Shown in pieces: positions 26,356 through 34,569 of a DNA stretch of 54,060 bases. Source of the DNA: Candidatus Iainarchaeum sp. (GTDB taxonomy: Archaea > Iainarchaeota > Iainarchaeia > Iainarchaeales > VGJJ01); the NCBI GenBank assembly GCA_016198125.1, contig JACQJG010000016.1, positions 1-54,060 on the forward strand. Reading direction: 5' to 3'. Position numbers and translations under genes: made by a program. Every line of letters begins with the position of its first letter. Positions within the stretch are counted from its first letter, which is position 1. The notes below the pieces were generated by a model. It was not told where the DNA came from. It saw only the letters and a program-made list of their open reading frames with translations, and did not search any database.

Positions 26356-26919
26356 ATGCCCAAAAAGCCCAGTCTTTTCAAAGCCATGCGCTTGCGCATC
26401 CGGCGTGTTAAGTTCCTGCAGCGGGCAAGCCAGTTGTTTGGAGGCCAGCCGCTCTCCATCAATACAGTCAAAGACTTTGAACGCGCACACGAAGCCCTTG
26501 AACCCATGGTAAAACGCATCAAAGGCCGCTACCACTTTACTTCGCACGCCCATGCCGAGTACGCGAAACGCTATGGTGCCAGGCATGCATGGAAAGAACT
26601 TTCCAAGGCCCAACAGGAGCGCGTGGCGCGCGCATTTATTGAGGCAGGACTTCCAAATGCACGTTTCCCTGCCCAGGCAAGTACCCCCTTAAAGGCGCGT
26701 CCGCCGTACAATCGTGAAACCCGTGAAGGCCTGATCCGCTGGCTTGCGTATGAACGCGGGTTCTACAAACAACTGCTAAAAGACAAAATGAAAGCCGTTC
26801 AGCCCCGTGTAGCTGAACACGTGGAAACCCGGGAACGCAACCGCAAAAGAATGCAAAACCTGTTCACCCTTTACAAGGGCATCATTGAAGGCCTGCGCAC
26901 GGGTCGCTTTAAGTGGTAG
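26356..26919 (+). CDS. Unknown basic helical protein, paralogue B
   Basis: 187 residues from ATG 26356, chosen because MPKKPS matches the start of paralogue A; an in-frame upstream ATG at 26260 would overlap the previous gene. Very basic, with FTSHAHAEYAKRYGARHAWKEL, SKAQQERVARAFIEAG and a C-terminal GIIEGLRTGRFKW block. Pairwise resemblance to the upstream gene spans the whole length, so this is a diverged tandem duplication. Function unknown; no enzyme motif found. It ends before a bidirectional terminator-like hairpin. Confidence 0.7.
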   Translation: MPKKPSLFKAMRLRIRRVKFLQRASQLFGGQPLSINTVKDFERAHEALEPMVKRIKGRYHFTSHAHAEYAKRYGARHAWKELSKAQQERVARAFIEAGLPNARFPAQASTPLKARPPYNRETREGLIRWLAYERGFYKQLLKDKMKAVQPRVAEHVETRERNRKRMQNLFTLYKGIIEGLRTGRFKW

Positions 26920-26943
26920 CGCATTAAAAAAAGAAGAAAAAGG

Positions 26944-26986
26944 GAATGGAAGAAAGAAAAAACCTTCTTTCCATTCATTTTATTTT
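26944..26986. terminator. Bidirectional terminator-like hairpin
   Basis: Arms GAATGGAA (26944-26951) and TTCCATTC (26969-26976), extended by three more pairs after a bulge, are followed by a T-rich run on the plus strand. An A-rich run on the left serves the minus strand. It lies between two convergent genes. Confidence 0.5.
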
Positions 26987-26990
26987 TTGC

Positions 26991-27338
26991 TTATTTGCTG
27001 CCCATGGCCCTGACTGCTTTTAATGCCACGATGACTGCTGCAGGTGCGACGAACACAGCAATGTAGTTCAAAATGTTTCCAATCCATGTTCCAACAAATG
27101 GCAGCACTTCAAGTCCTGCTCCGCTTCCCGCAAGCAAGGCAATGCTGGCCACGAGGAAAGGGGTTGTTTCTTTGTCGGTGATGTTCATGAACCCCACAAT
27201 AAGGCCCAATACCACCAATACTACTACAACCCACCCTGCTGCTCCGCCCAACGCCCCAAACGAGACTGCCAGGCCTGCAAGCAAGGCGATTACAACTCCG
27301 AGGATGAATGCCCATCCTCCCATTTCCTGCATATCCAT
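26991..27338 (-). CDS. Small integral membrane protein, four-helix type
   Basis: 115 residues, almost entirely hydrophobic: helices at about 9-31, 33-53, 60-80 and 85-108, with many Gly/Ala/Val. A short polar loop (NITDKETTP) follows helix 2. A strong GGAGGGAG ribosome-binding site precedes the ATG. No family or function can be named from sequence; proteins of this style are frequent in small-genome archaea. Convergent with paralogue B. Confidence 0.65.
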   Translation of the reverse strand: MDMQEMGGWAFILGVVIALLAGLAVSFGALGGAAGWVVVVLVVLGLIVGFMNITDKETTPFLVASIALLAGSGAGLEVLPFVGTWIGNILNYIAVFVAPAAVIVALKAVRAMGSK

Positions 27339-27498
27339 CTTAACTCCCTCCTTTTTTTCGTTGGTTTTGTTCTATCCAAGCTTTAAAACCATATAAGGTA
27401 CTTAACTGGGAATTAACTCCAATTTATATGTTTTGTCGTTTTTTGGCCTTTCCAACCCCCAGAAGGCTTTTATTTGTCCACCAGCGCAATAGACCGAT

Positions 27499-28095
27499 AT
27501 GCCCTTGAAAAGAAAGCCCAGGAAATCCGAGCGAAAGGGAATCCCGTTTTTGGCACTACTGCGCATGCTTCTTCCCGCCATTCTTGGCATCGGGGCAGGA
27601 ATCGTGCTTGCCTGGTGGGCCATCACCCAGTTGGGGGGCTCCCTTATTCTAACAGGTACAACCCCTTCCACCAGCCAGGGAGCGGCAACGCCCTTGGATC
27701 CAAGGAACCCTGATTTGCAGGCCGGGCCCAATGGCCCAGTCCAAGTGCCTAATGCAGTCTCTGAAGGCAATGCGCCTACTAATTCTTCGTCCACTGGAAC
27801 CGGGGGCAGTGAAAGCAGTGCAAGAGAGTCCCTGGAAGCCAAGCAAAACACGCAAGACCAAGAATCAGGGAGCGAAGGCAGTGTGCTAGGAGCAGGTGAA
27901 GGCAGTACTGAAAACGCGTGCGATGAAGACGTGGATGGATACCCGGCGCTTGGAAGCGTGTGTGGAGGAACAGACTGTGATGACGCAAACCCATTCGTGA
28001 ACCCAGGAGTTATTGAATCGTGCAATGCCCTGGATGACAATTGCAATGATTTCATTGATGAAGGTTTAACAGGCATTGACTGTCCTGCTACATAA
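27499..28095 (+). CDS. Membrane-anchored protein with a MopE-type putative metal-binding repeat
   Basis: 198 residues. A basic N-terminus is followed by one transmembrane helix at about residues 19-45, then a Ser/Thr/Gly-rich low-complexity linker of about 85 residues. The extracellular C-terminal module reads CDEDVDGYPALGSVCGGTDCDDANP, then NPGVIESCNALDDNCNDFIDEG. This is the Asp/Cys-rich 'putative metal-binding motif' known from MopE-like secreted proteins, probably calcium- or metal-stabilised. A TATA-like CTTTTATTTG about 30 bp upstream supports this strand. A long open frame on the other strand is rejected because the motif lies here. Confidence 0.75.
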   Translation: MPLKRKPRKSERKGIPFLALLRMLLPAILGIGAGIVLAWWAITQLGGSLILTGTTPSTSQGAATPLDPRNPDLQAGPNGPVQVPNAVSEGNAPTNSSSTGTGGSESSARESLEAKQNTQDQESGSEGSVLGAGEGSTENACDEDVDGYPALGSVCGGTDCDDANPFVNPGVIESCNALDDNCNDFIDEGLTGIDCPAT

Positions 28096-28185
28096 ATAAA
28101 AGGGGTGTGTAGGCCTCCTGCAATTTCACAAAGCTGGATGCATGGATCTGCCCTGAATTGTCAAAATTCCAGTCGCTGGGCAAAA

Positions 28186-28195
28186 CCTTAAAATA
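28186..28195 (+). promoter_or_regulatory. TATA box for the 50-residue antitoxin-like gene
   Basis: CCTTAAAATA lies about 29 bp before ATG 28219, leaderless spacing. The preceding 28096-28185 stretch shows nothing else. Confidence 0.4.
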
Positions 28196-28218
28196 AGTGT
28201 AAGAATAAGGTAATTATT

Positions 28219-28371
28219 ATGGAAACTGTGACGATCCCAAAAGAAGAGTATGCAGAACTCAAGAATAAGGTCAGACTTCTCAAAAACATGGATGTATACA
28301 AAAGGCTCCTGGAATTTGAGAACAATATAGCTTCTGGAAAAAAGTTTTATAGAAAAGATCTAGGGTTTTAA
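28219..28371 (+). CDS. Small antitoxin-like protein (50 residues), orphan
   Basis: The sequence begins METVTIPKEEYAELKNK and continues with a charged helix and a basic end. This is the form of short archaeal antitoxins found with PIN or other toxins ('MExVTIPKEEYExLK...'). No toxin gene follows: the next gene is convergent and ends 12 bp away. It may be an orphan antitoxin or a remnant of a pair. A TATA box with leaderless spacing supports expression. The gene is visibly A/T-rich. Confidence 0.6.
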   Translation: METVTIPKEEYAELKNKVRLLKNMDVYKRLLEFENNIASGKKFYRKDLGF

Positions 28372-28383
28372 TTTCCACTTTCA

Positions 28384-29067
28384 TTATCCCCTTTTATCTA
28401 TTCTTTCCGCGAGTTGTTCCAACGTGAGCGTTCCACTCAAAACCCCGGCCAGCTCTTGAGGGGTTGCTTTTTTTTCAAGCACGGCAAAATAGTGAAGGGC
28501 TTGACTCACTGAAGGGTCGGCGCGCATGCGGCTCACTTCAACAATCCCTGTCTGGGGGTTTACCCTGGGTTGCCCATGAATTGCACTGTACGTTAATACG
28601 GCCAACTGGTCAATCAGGGTTAACTTTTGAAAGCCTGCACGTCCTTTTCCAGCATATTCGTTTCGCGCCCAATACTCGTACTTGGCATTCCGCGCCTCAT
28701 GATAGGCCTGCCAAAGCACGCATTCTCCTCCCACTATTTTGCCTTTCGTTGTATGCCATGTCGTGGAAGGAATGGATTGACGGGTGCTTTCAACCCACCG
28801 TGCAGGGATTTGATGCAACCCGGCCGCAAGAGTTACAAGCAAAACCGTTGGCACTGCGCTGCGCGCGTCCTTGCTTCGGTGCTCGTAAAACTTCATAAGC
28901 TGTACAGGGGAAAGCCGCAACAGCCTGGAAGGCGTCCACTCATAAGAATGAGGTGCAAAAGCCAATGCCCCTGCAAGCCCAAGGATGGCGAGTTTTTTTC
29001 CGCTTCGCTTAAGAAAGGAGCGTTTTTTTCTTTTTGGTGCAAAGGACACTTGTTTTGGGCGCGGCAT
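28384..29067 (-). CDS. Unknown exported or membrane-anchored protein
   Basis: 227 residues from ATG 29067 (ATG 29094 also in frame). The N-terminus is strongly basic (KRKKRSFLKRSGKK), then a hydrophobic segment LAILGLAGALAFAP serves as signal or anchor. The remainder is soluble and helical, with GGECVLWQAYHEARNAKYEYWARNEYAG and C-terminal TPQELAGVLSGTLTLEQLAERI. No recognised domain. It is transcribed divergently from the HExxH protein at 29155. Confidence 0.6.
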   Translation of the reverse strand: MPRPKQVSFAPKRKKRSFLKRSGKKLAILGLAGALAFAPHSYEWTPSRLLRLSPVQLMKFYEHRSKDARSAVPTVLLVTLAAGLHQIPARWVESTRQSIPSTTWHTTKGKIVGGECVLWQAYHEARNAKYEYWARNEYAGKGRAGFQKLTLIDQLAVLTYSAIHGQPRVNPQTGIVEVSRMRADPSVSQALHYFAVLEKKATPQELAGVLSGTLTLEQLAERIDKRG

Positions 29068-29124
29068 GAAAATGCTCCAATTACAGGGATTCAAACAACA
29101 CTATGAACCCTCACTTTAGATATG

Positions 29125-29134
29125 CTTTTATAAC
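29125..29134 (+). promoter_or_regulatory. TATA box of the HExxH protein gene
   Basis: CTTTTATAAC lies about 25 bp before ATG 29155, so transcription would start at the start codon. Confidence 0.45.
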
Positions 29135-29154
29135 TAATATGGGAAAAATGAATT

Positions 29155-30837
29155 ATGCGTACTTCCATTTTAGTGGGAGTGGTGTTGGTTGTTGCTTTTG
29201 CCTTATGGAGCGGGTTAACCCTTCAACTTCTGACTCTTACCCCTGTCACCCAAGGAAGTTTGTCCTCTTCTTCCCTGGAAAGCATACATGCGCCTGTTTC
29301 CAATTCCAGCGTTGCGAAACTGGCAGGGATTCCTTCCGCGGGCCAGGTAAATGTAATGTCCCCGGAAGAAAACGAGTTTGTTCCAATGGACCGCGAAGGC
29401 TTCATCCAGCTTTACCAGTTCTTGGATTCAACCCCGCTTGTGAGCGTTGAAATCAGCGTGGACAATGCACTCTATGTGGGTGTTCCCTTGGATGGCGTGG
29501 ATGTAATCGTGCCTCCTGCAGAAGAACAAACCAATCCACCGGGGCGCATCATTACCTTGTACAAAAATTTTCTTTGGAGGCCGGATGGAACAAACTTTTT
29601 AAGCCAGGGGCTTCACACGTTAAAAGTCAAATTAAAAACAGGCCTTCAAATGGAACTGGAGTCCGATCCAGTGCCTTACTCGGTTGTTTTCAGCCCAAAT
29701 TCCATTGTATTTGATGCAAGTAAACATACTGGATACGCGTCATTTGAATCTTCTATGGGAATTGACTGCAGCAAGCGAAAAACGTGTACAAGAGAAATTT
29801 TGTATTACATTCCCATGCACCCCATGGACTCTAAATCTTTCGCGGAAAAAAAGGCAGAAGCCCAAACAGCGGTAAAAGATGCTGTGGGCAAGGTGCTCAA
29901 GTATGCGTGCGTGGACTTGCATGTGACTTATAAAATGCTTAACCTTCCAGAGAATGTCGCTGGTTACAACGAAGAACTGGGCCTTGTGACATCGGTTGAG
30001 GAATTTTTCCATTCCATTCACGATCCAAAGGAAGGCGCCAAGGTAACCGATGAAGATGGAAGCCATTCCAAGCCCCTTAACAAGGAAATGCTGGACTGGA
30101 AAAAAGACGGCCCTATCCCCGTCATTGGCGCAAATGATGTAGTGGCAAAGAACCCCGTGAAACCGGATGCTACCATCGGCGGGCTGACATTTAAATCCTG
30201 CCAGGGAGTTACGTACAGCGATTCCGGAAAGCCTACCGGGAAATGCAATTCCAATGCAAAAGTCTTTACGGTCGTGACTAAACGCGATGACCCTGGAATT
30301 TTATCGCATGAGGTTGGGCACCGCTTGTTTGAGGATTCGGGCTGGCCCATCGCAGGAACCAATGGAGTGCAACAGCATCACTTGTATGATTACAAGGACC
30401 CTGACACGCTTTTAGAGGGAAACAACTTCATGCAGGAAGTTCTTTCAAGCGGAACGCTCACCATTACAAAAGAACAGGCGCAAGGCCTTTACGATACGTG
30501 CAAAAAGTACGGGGGCATCGTAGGATACAATTCCGGTTCTTCCAGTAACGTGTGTACAACCACTGTTTTATCCAACAATACCACCGTACAAGTGTGTTAC
30601 ACAGACGGAAGCAGCGGCCCCCTGGGTCCAAAAGATCATGATGGGGATGGGGAGAGTTGCGCAGGCAATTCCCTTCCGGGGAGCAATAATTGGCAGCCAG
30701 GGGAGCAATGCAAGGATGACTGCAAACAAATTTTGGGAAAACACTTTACGTGTGGAGCCGATTGCAAGTGCCATTACAACCCTCCCCCACCGCCTGGCAC
30801 AAAAACCCCGGTTCCTGGAAGCCAAATTGCCTCTTAG
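29155..30837 (+). CDS. Secreted protein with a zinc-metallopeptidase-like HExxH motif
   Basis: 560 residues. N-terminal signal/anchor helix at about 4-27. The central region carries His385-Glu386-x-x-His389 in PGILSHEVGHRLF, the zinc-binding and catalytic signature of many metallopeptidases, followed by an Asp/His-rich stretch (FEDSGW, QQHHLYDYKD) that could supply a third ligand. Paired cysteines near 209-215 and in the C-terminus suggest disulphides. The C-terminal ~80 residues have DHDGDGESC, CKDDC, CGADCKC, then a proline run and a short tail. No named peptidase family was recognised, so protease activity is a proposal. Confidence 0.7.
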   Translation: MRTSILVGVVLVVAFALWSGLTLQLLTLTPVTQGSLSSSSLESIHAPVSNSSVAKLAGIPSAGQVNVMSPEENEFVPMDREGFIQLYQFLDSTPLVSVEISVDNALYVGVPLDGVDVIVPPAEEQTNPPGRIITLYKNFLWRPDGTNFLSQGLHTLKVKLKTGLQMELESDPVPYSVVFSPNSIVFDASKHTGYASFESSMGIDCSKRKTCTREILYYIPMHPMDSKSFAEKKAEAQTAVKDAVGKVLKYACVDLHVTYKMLNLPENVAGYNEELGLVTSVEEFFHSIHDPKEGAKVTDEDGSHSKPLNKEMLDWKKDGPIPVIGANDVVAKNPVKPDATIGGLTFKSCQGVTYSDSGKPTGKCNSNAKVFTVVTKRDDPGILSHEVGHRLFEDSGWPIAGTNGVQQHHLYDYKDPDTLLEGNNFMQEVLSSGTLTITKEQAQGLYDTCKKYGGIVGYNSGSSSNVCTTTVLSNNTTVQVCYTDGSSGPLGPKDHDGDGESCAGNSLPGSNNWQPGEQCKDDCKQILGKHFTCGADCKCHYNPPPPPGTKTPVPGSQIAS

Positions 30838-30922
30838 GGGTGTGCCAATGAAGCCCCGCGCAGTCATGAGATAAAAAAGAGAAAAGAACAGCCCAGATTT
30901 TTTCCAGGCCATTAAATGAATT

Positions 30923-31561
30923 TTACGCCACGGGAGTAAAACGCCCAAGCCCTGTCGCAAAGGATATAATCATCCAAACCACAAAGAGGATGACCATAAC
31001 CCCCAACGCTTTGAGCTTGGAAAATCCATTGGCCACTGACACTGCAGTGACTGTCACGTATAACATGTACACTATCCATGCCAGCCATATCAATCCAATG
31101 AGCAGCCAGCCAAGAACGGGAATGAATACGAGCACAACGCTTACAATTCCCAGGACAAGGGTACCTGCAAGCACGGGCCACAAGGGAAGGGACAGGAGAT
31201 AGTAATTGTCTTTGAATTCTCCGGTGCCTCCAAGGGCTTTGCTTACAATCCATATGACAAGCGCTGCAATTGCACTCCAAATCACGGTCCAAATAACGCT
31301 GAAAATGACTAAGAGTACGATTCCAACAATGCCCAGCGCGCCCAGCCCTGCTCCTACAAGCGGGTTGTCAAGCAACCCTCCTGCGGCCGGACCCACTATG
31401 CTTGTAAGTGCGCCAAGCACAAAAAACAGGATGATTCCTGCAATCAACCCAGTGACCAGACCGTAAACCGCGTACCGTTTTACGGCTTTCCCCATGCTTG
31501 CATTTGGTTTTTCCGCGGGAAAAACATCGTTTGGTTTTAACAACACGTCAAAAAAACCCAT
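30923..31561 (-). CDS. Yip1-like integral membrane protein
   Basis: 212 residues. The cytoplasmic N-terminus MGFFDVLLKPNDVFPAEKPN is the typical start of prokaryotic Yip1-domain proteins ('P..vf..e.p...'). It is followed by about five transmembrane segments with many Gly/Val/Ile and a polar loop (GGTGEFKDNYYLLSLPLWP). Role in archaea is unknown. A TTTAAATTTAAA promoter element lies 20-30 bp before the start on this strand. Divergent from the archease gene. Confidence 0.7.
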   Translation of the reverse strand: MGFFDVLLKPNDVFPAEKPNASMGKAVKRYAVYGLVTGLIAGIILFFVLGALTSIVGPAAGGLLDNPLVGAGLGALGIVGIVLLVIFSVIWTVIWSAIAALVIWIVSKALGGTGEFKDNYYLLSLPLWPVLAGTLVLGIVSVVLVFIPVLGWLLIGLIWLAWIVYMLYVTVTAVSVANGFSKLKALGVMVILFVVWMIISFATGLGRFTPVA

Positions 31562-31632
31562 TCTTTTCTCCCTCCCCCCCTTTAAATTTAAAACGGCAAA
31601 AAAGCCATTTTACAGGGTATTGGGCAAAACAG

Positions 31633-31641
31633 GTATTTAAG
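31633..31641 (+). promoter_or_regulatory. TATA box of the archease-rtcB operon
   Basis: GTATTTAAG is about 50 bp before the archease start, predicting a leader of about 25 nt. The intergenic 31562-31682 also holds the divergent promoter for the Yip1-like gene. Confidence 0.45.
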
Positions 31642-31691
31642 GGTGTGCGCGAACATTCCTTAAAAAGGCATTTTCTCCTGGAATGGATTGC

Positions 31692-32114
31692 ATGTTTGAA
31701 TTATTTGAACACCAGGCAGACGTTGGGGTGCGGGGCATTGGAAGGAGTTGGGAGGAAGCATTTCAGGAAACCGCCAAGGCCTTGTTCTCGATCATGGTGC
31801 GCATTGAACGCGTAAAACACGTTCACCCTGTACGTGTGCAGGTCCGCGCACCGGATTTGGGGGCATTGCTTGTAAAATTCCTGAATGCACTGCTGGTTGC
31901 AAGGGACAAAAAGGGAATGGTGTTCAGCGCGTTCGATGTGGTTTTAACACAAGGCAAAGAGGATTGGGCTTTGACTTGCACGGCCCGCGGGGAAAAGTTG
32001 AATGTTGTGCGCCATGAACCGGGAACAGAAGTCAAAGCCGCCAGTTATTCAGAACTGGTTTTAAAAAAAACAGGTGCAAAAGAGTTTTTGGCCCAGTGCA
32101 TTGTGGACGTTTAA
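31692..32114 (+). CDS. Archease
   Basis: 140 residues from ATG 31692, chosen because MFELFEHQADVGVRGIG matches the family N-terminus ('HxADVG' carries the conserved metal-binding Asp); ATG 31683 is an alternative. Archease speeds the guanylylation of RtcB and lets it turn over and use other nucleotides. The conserved ends, EVKAASYSELVLKK and CIVDV, are present. It is 19 bp upstream of rtcB, the usual operon. Confidence 0.93.
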   Translation: MFELFEHQADVGVRGIGRSWEEAFQETAKALFSIMVRIERVKHVHPVRVQVRAPDLGALLVKFLNALLVARDKKGMVFSAFDVVLTQGKEDWALTCTARGEKLNVVRHEPGTEVKAASYSELVLKKTGAKEFLAQCIVDV

Positions 32115-32133
32115 AGCGTACAGGGATGAGAAG

Positions 32134-33585
32134 ATGGTGAAAACAGAATCCGTTGACCAGGACGTGTGGGAAATTCCCCGCTCTGGAAAGATGAATGTTC
32201 CCGGAAGGGTGTGGGCCAACAAGGCCCTCATGGATGCACTGCAGGAAGAGGCCGGAGAAAAACCGGAATGGAATGCGTTGAATCAAATTCAAAACGTGGC
32301 CATGCTTCCAGGCATTCAAAAGTATTCCCTGGCATTGCCGGACGTGCATTGCGGCTATGGCGCGGCTGTTGGAAGCGTGGGCGCGTTCGGCTGGGAAGAA
32401 GGCGTAATCGCATTCGGTTTGATTGGGTTTGACATTAACTGCGGACTGCAAACCCTTGCCACGCCTTTCACGGAAGCAGAAGTACTGCCCAAGAAAAAGG
32501 AACTCGCAGATGCCTTGTATAAAACCATTCCTGCCGGGCTTGGAAGCAGTGGAAAAATAAAATTGTCCTTGGACCAGGTGGATGAAGTCCTTGAAAAGGG
32601 CGCGCGGTTTGCCTTGGAAAACGGGTATGGATTGAAAGAAGACCTTCATTTCTTGGAGGAAAGCGGGCGCATGCAAAACGCGGATGCTTCTCTTGTGAGC
32701 GTGGACGCAAAGGAACGGTTAAAGAGCCAGTTGGGCACGCTTGGAAGCGGCAATCATTACCTGGAAGTGCAGGTCGTTGAGCGCGTGTTCGATGAAAAGA
32801 GTGCACGCGCCCTTGGGCTGTTTGAAGGCCAAATACTTGTAAGCATTCACTGTGGTTCACGCGGTTTAGGCCACCAAGTGGGCGCAGACTCGTTGGAGGC
32901 CTTGGACAAGGCCACAAAAAAATACAACCTTTTTGTGCCTGACCGCGAATTGGTGTGCGCGCCCATTCAAAGCGAGGAAGGCCAAAACTATTTGAAGGCC
33001 GTGAATGCAGCAACGAACTGCGCGTTTGCCAACCGGGAAGTGCTGGCCCATTTAACGCGCGGGGCTTTTGAACGCGTTATGGGAATAAAGGAAAAAGAAG
33101 TGTGCACCCTGTATGGGGTGGGGCATAACACGGCAAAAGTGGAAAAACACAAAGTGGACAGTAAAACAAGGAAATTGCTTGTGCAACGCAAGGGCAGCAC
33201 GCGCGGTTTTGGGCCGGGAAGCAGGGATGTTCCTGAAAAGTATGCACGCGTGGGACAGCCAGTCATTGTGGGCGGCACCATGGGGACGCATTCCTATGTG
33301 CTGACCGGGACAGAGAAAGCAATGAAAGAAACATTCGGAAGCGCATTGCATGGGGCTGGTAGAACCCTGTCGCGTGTGAAGGCATTGCGCACGTGGAACG
33401 GGGAAAGCGTTGTGCAGGACCTTGCACGCAAAGGCATTCTTGTACGCGGCCATGGGTTAAAAGGAATTGCAGAGGAGGCCCCCGGAGCATACAAGGACAT
33501 CGATGAAGTAGTTGACGTAGTGGCGCGTGCGGGTTTGTGCAAAAAGGTAGTGCGCGTGAAACCCTGGATCGTGGTAAAAGGTTAA
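32134..33585 (+). CDS. rtcB: RNA-splicing ligase RtcB
   Basis: 483 residues from ATG 32134. It joins 2',3'-cyclic-phosphate (3'-phosphate) and 5'-OH ends, sealing spliced tRNA halves. Manganese-binding and catalytic elements are present: DVHCGYG, Cys103 in GFDINCG, GSGNHYLEVQ, IHCGSRGLGHQ, GVGHNTAKVE and KGSTRGFGPG. His406 in HGAGRTLSR corresponds to the histidine guanylylated near position 404 in Pyrococcus RtcB. No intein is present, although rtcB often carries one in archaea. Its operon partner is archease; two small unknown genes follow. Confidence 0.97.
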   Translation: MVKTESVDQDVWEIPRSGKMNVPGRVWANKALMDALQEEAGEKPEWNALNQIQNVAMLPGIQKYSLALPDVHCGYGAAVGSVGAFGWEEGVIAFGLIGFDINCGLQTLATPFTEAEVLPKKKELADALYKTIPAGLGSSGKIKLSLDQVDEVLEKGARFALENGYGLKEDLHFLEESGRMQNADASLVSVDAKERLKSQLGTLGSGNHYLEVQVVERVFDEKSARALGLFEGQILVSIHCGSRGLGHQVGADSLEALDKATKKYNLFVPDRELVCAPIQSEEGQNYLKAVNAATNCAFANREVLAHLTRGAFERVMGIKEKEVCTLYGVGHNTAKVEKHKVDSKTRKLLVQRKGSTRGFGPGSRDVPEKYARVGQPVIVGGTMGTHSYVLTGTEKAMKETFGSALHGAGRTLSRVKALRTWNGESVVQDLARKGILVRGHGLKGIAEEAPGAYKDIDEVVDVVARAGLCKKVVRVKPWIVVKG

Positions 33586-33606
33586 AAGGGTGAAAATGCT
33601 TTGGGC

Positions 33607-33840
33607 ATGCACATGACTGGAATTAAAGGGATTGTTGGGGCGTTGATCCTCTTGGGAATTATGGCAGGCGTCTTGTTTTACATTAACCAGGGAGCCACTG
33701 CTTTTGCAGCAGGCCCTGCTGGAAACACAGGCATTCCCCTGCAGGGGTGGGCGCTGGCCGCGCTCATGGGCGCGGTCGTATTTTTAGGTTATTGGAATGC
33801 CATTCAAAAAATGCGCATGAAAAAGAACACGCTGAGGTAG
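33607..33840 (+). CDS. Small two-helix membrane protein
   Basis: 77 residues from ATG 33607 (TTG 33601 or ATG 33613 also possible). Transmembrane helices lie at about 6-24 and 46-64, joined by a Gly/Ala-rich loop, with a basic cytosolic tail (KMRMKKNTLR). Not a recognised family. It lies 21 bp after rtcB and 4 bp before the next gene, so it is likely co-transcribed with both. Confidence 0.6.
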   Translation: MHMTGIKGIVGALILLGIMAGVLFYINQGATAFAAGPAGNTGIPLQGWALAALMGAVVFLGYWNAIQKMRMKKNTLR

Positions 33841-33844
33841 TCGC

Positions 33845-34555
33845 ATGGTGCGTTGGGAAGACGTGGAAGAGATTGACAAGTACGTCACTGAAAAGGAAAA
33901 ATCAAAAAAAGGGGCGAAGAAGAAAAAAGAAGCTGAAAAGCCGCGTGCAAAGTCCGCGCCAAGGCCTTCCATGAAAGGGATTACTGGAAAAGACGTGCTT
34001 GAAGTCATGGGCGCAGAACAAAACGCGCCTTCCAACTCCCTTCAGCCTTCTCCGCAAACAAGTGAAAGTTCTTCAACGCCTGAAGACAGGAAAACGTTTT
34101 CTTTTCCCACTTCTGCGCCCCCCAAACCCAAGCGCGTTGAATATGGAGTGGAAGACCTTCAAATTGAAGGCCTCAAAGAAGCAAAGGAATCCAGCGAAGA
34201 AAACGTGGAAGAAGACAAAGAAATGCAGGAGTTAAGCCGTACAAGCGAGGAAGTGGAATCCGGCACCCTGGAACTTGAATCCAAAAAAATGGAAGAACAG
34301 CGCGCCCGGCATTCAAAGGGATTGGAGGGCATTCCAGACAACCCGTTCCAGCGCTCCATTCAAAAACAAACTCCTGCGGCCCCCGTCACTCAAACCCCAG
34401 TGGCTGCGCCTGTTCAAGCCGATGACAAAGCCAAGGCCTTGGAGGAAATGAAGCGCCTGGTGGCAGAAAAACAAAGAGAACTGGAGCGCAGGAAAAAACA
34501 GGAAACAAGTGAAAACGCGCAATCCACAAATGAAACGGAATGGCATTACGACTGA
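33845..34555 (+). CDS. Unknown hydrophilic, largely disordered protein
   Basis: 236 residues, almost no hydrophobic core. Lys-rich at 15-40, Ser/Pro-rich at 45-90, Glu-rich at 105-155, and a predicted coiled coil at about 195-225 (KALEEMKRLVAEKQRELERRKKQE). It begins VRWEDVEEIDKYVTEKE. No domain recognised. Following a small membrane protein by 4 bp, it could be its cytosolic partner; this is inference. Confidence 0.6.
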   Translation: MVRWEDVEEIDKYVTEKEKSKKGAKKKKEAEKPRAKSAPRPSMKGITGKDVLEVMGAEQNAPSNSLQPSPQTSESSSTPEDRKTFSFPTSAPPKPKRVEYGVEDLQIEGLKEAKESSEENVEEDKEMQELSRTSEEVESGTLELESKKMEEQRARHSKGLEGIPDNPFQRSIQKQTPAAPVTQTPVAAPVQADDKAKALEEMKRLVAEKQRELERRKKQETSENAQSTNETEWHYD

Positions 34556-34569
34556 TTATGGCCAAAACA

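Noticed and set aside
27402-28076. 224-residue open frame on the minus strand opposite the metal-binding protein
   Set aside because: The plus strand encodes a clear transmembrane helix and the DCDD/CNxxDDNCN module and has its own TATA box; the minus frame is Ser/Pro-rich shadow sequence without motifs.
28627-29106. 159-residue plus-strand open frame opposite the exported protein at 28384-29067
   Set aside because: No coherent domain, Cys/Arg/Trp-rich shadow composition; the minus strand has a proper signal/anchor helix and sensible composition.
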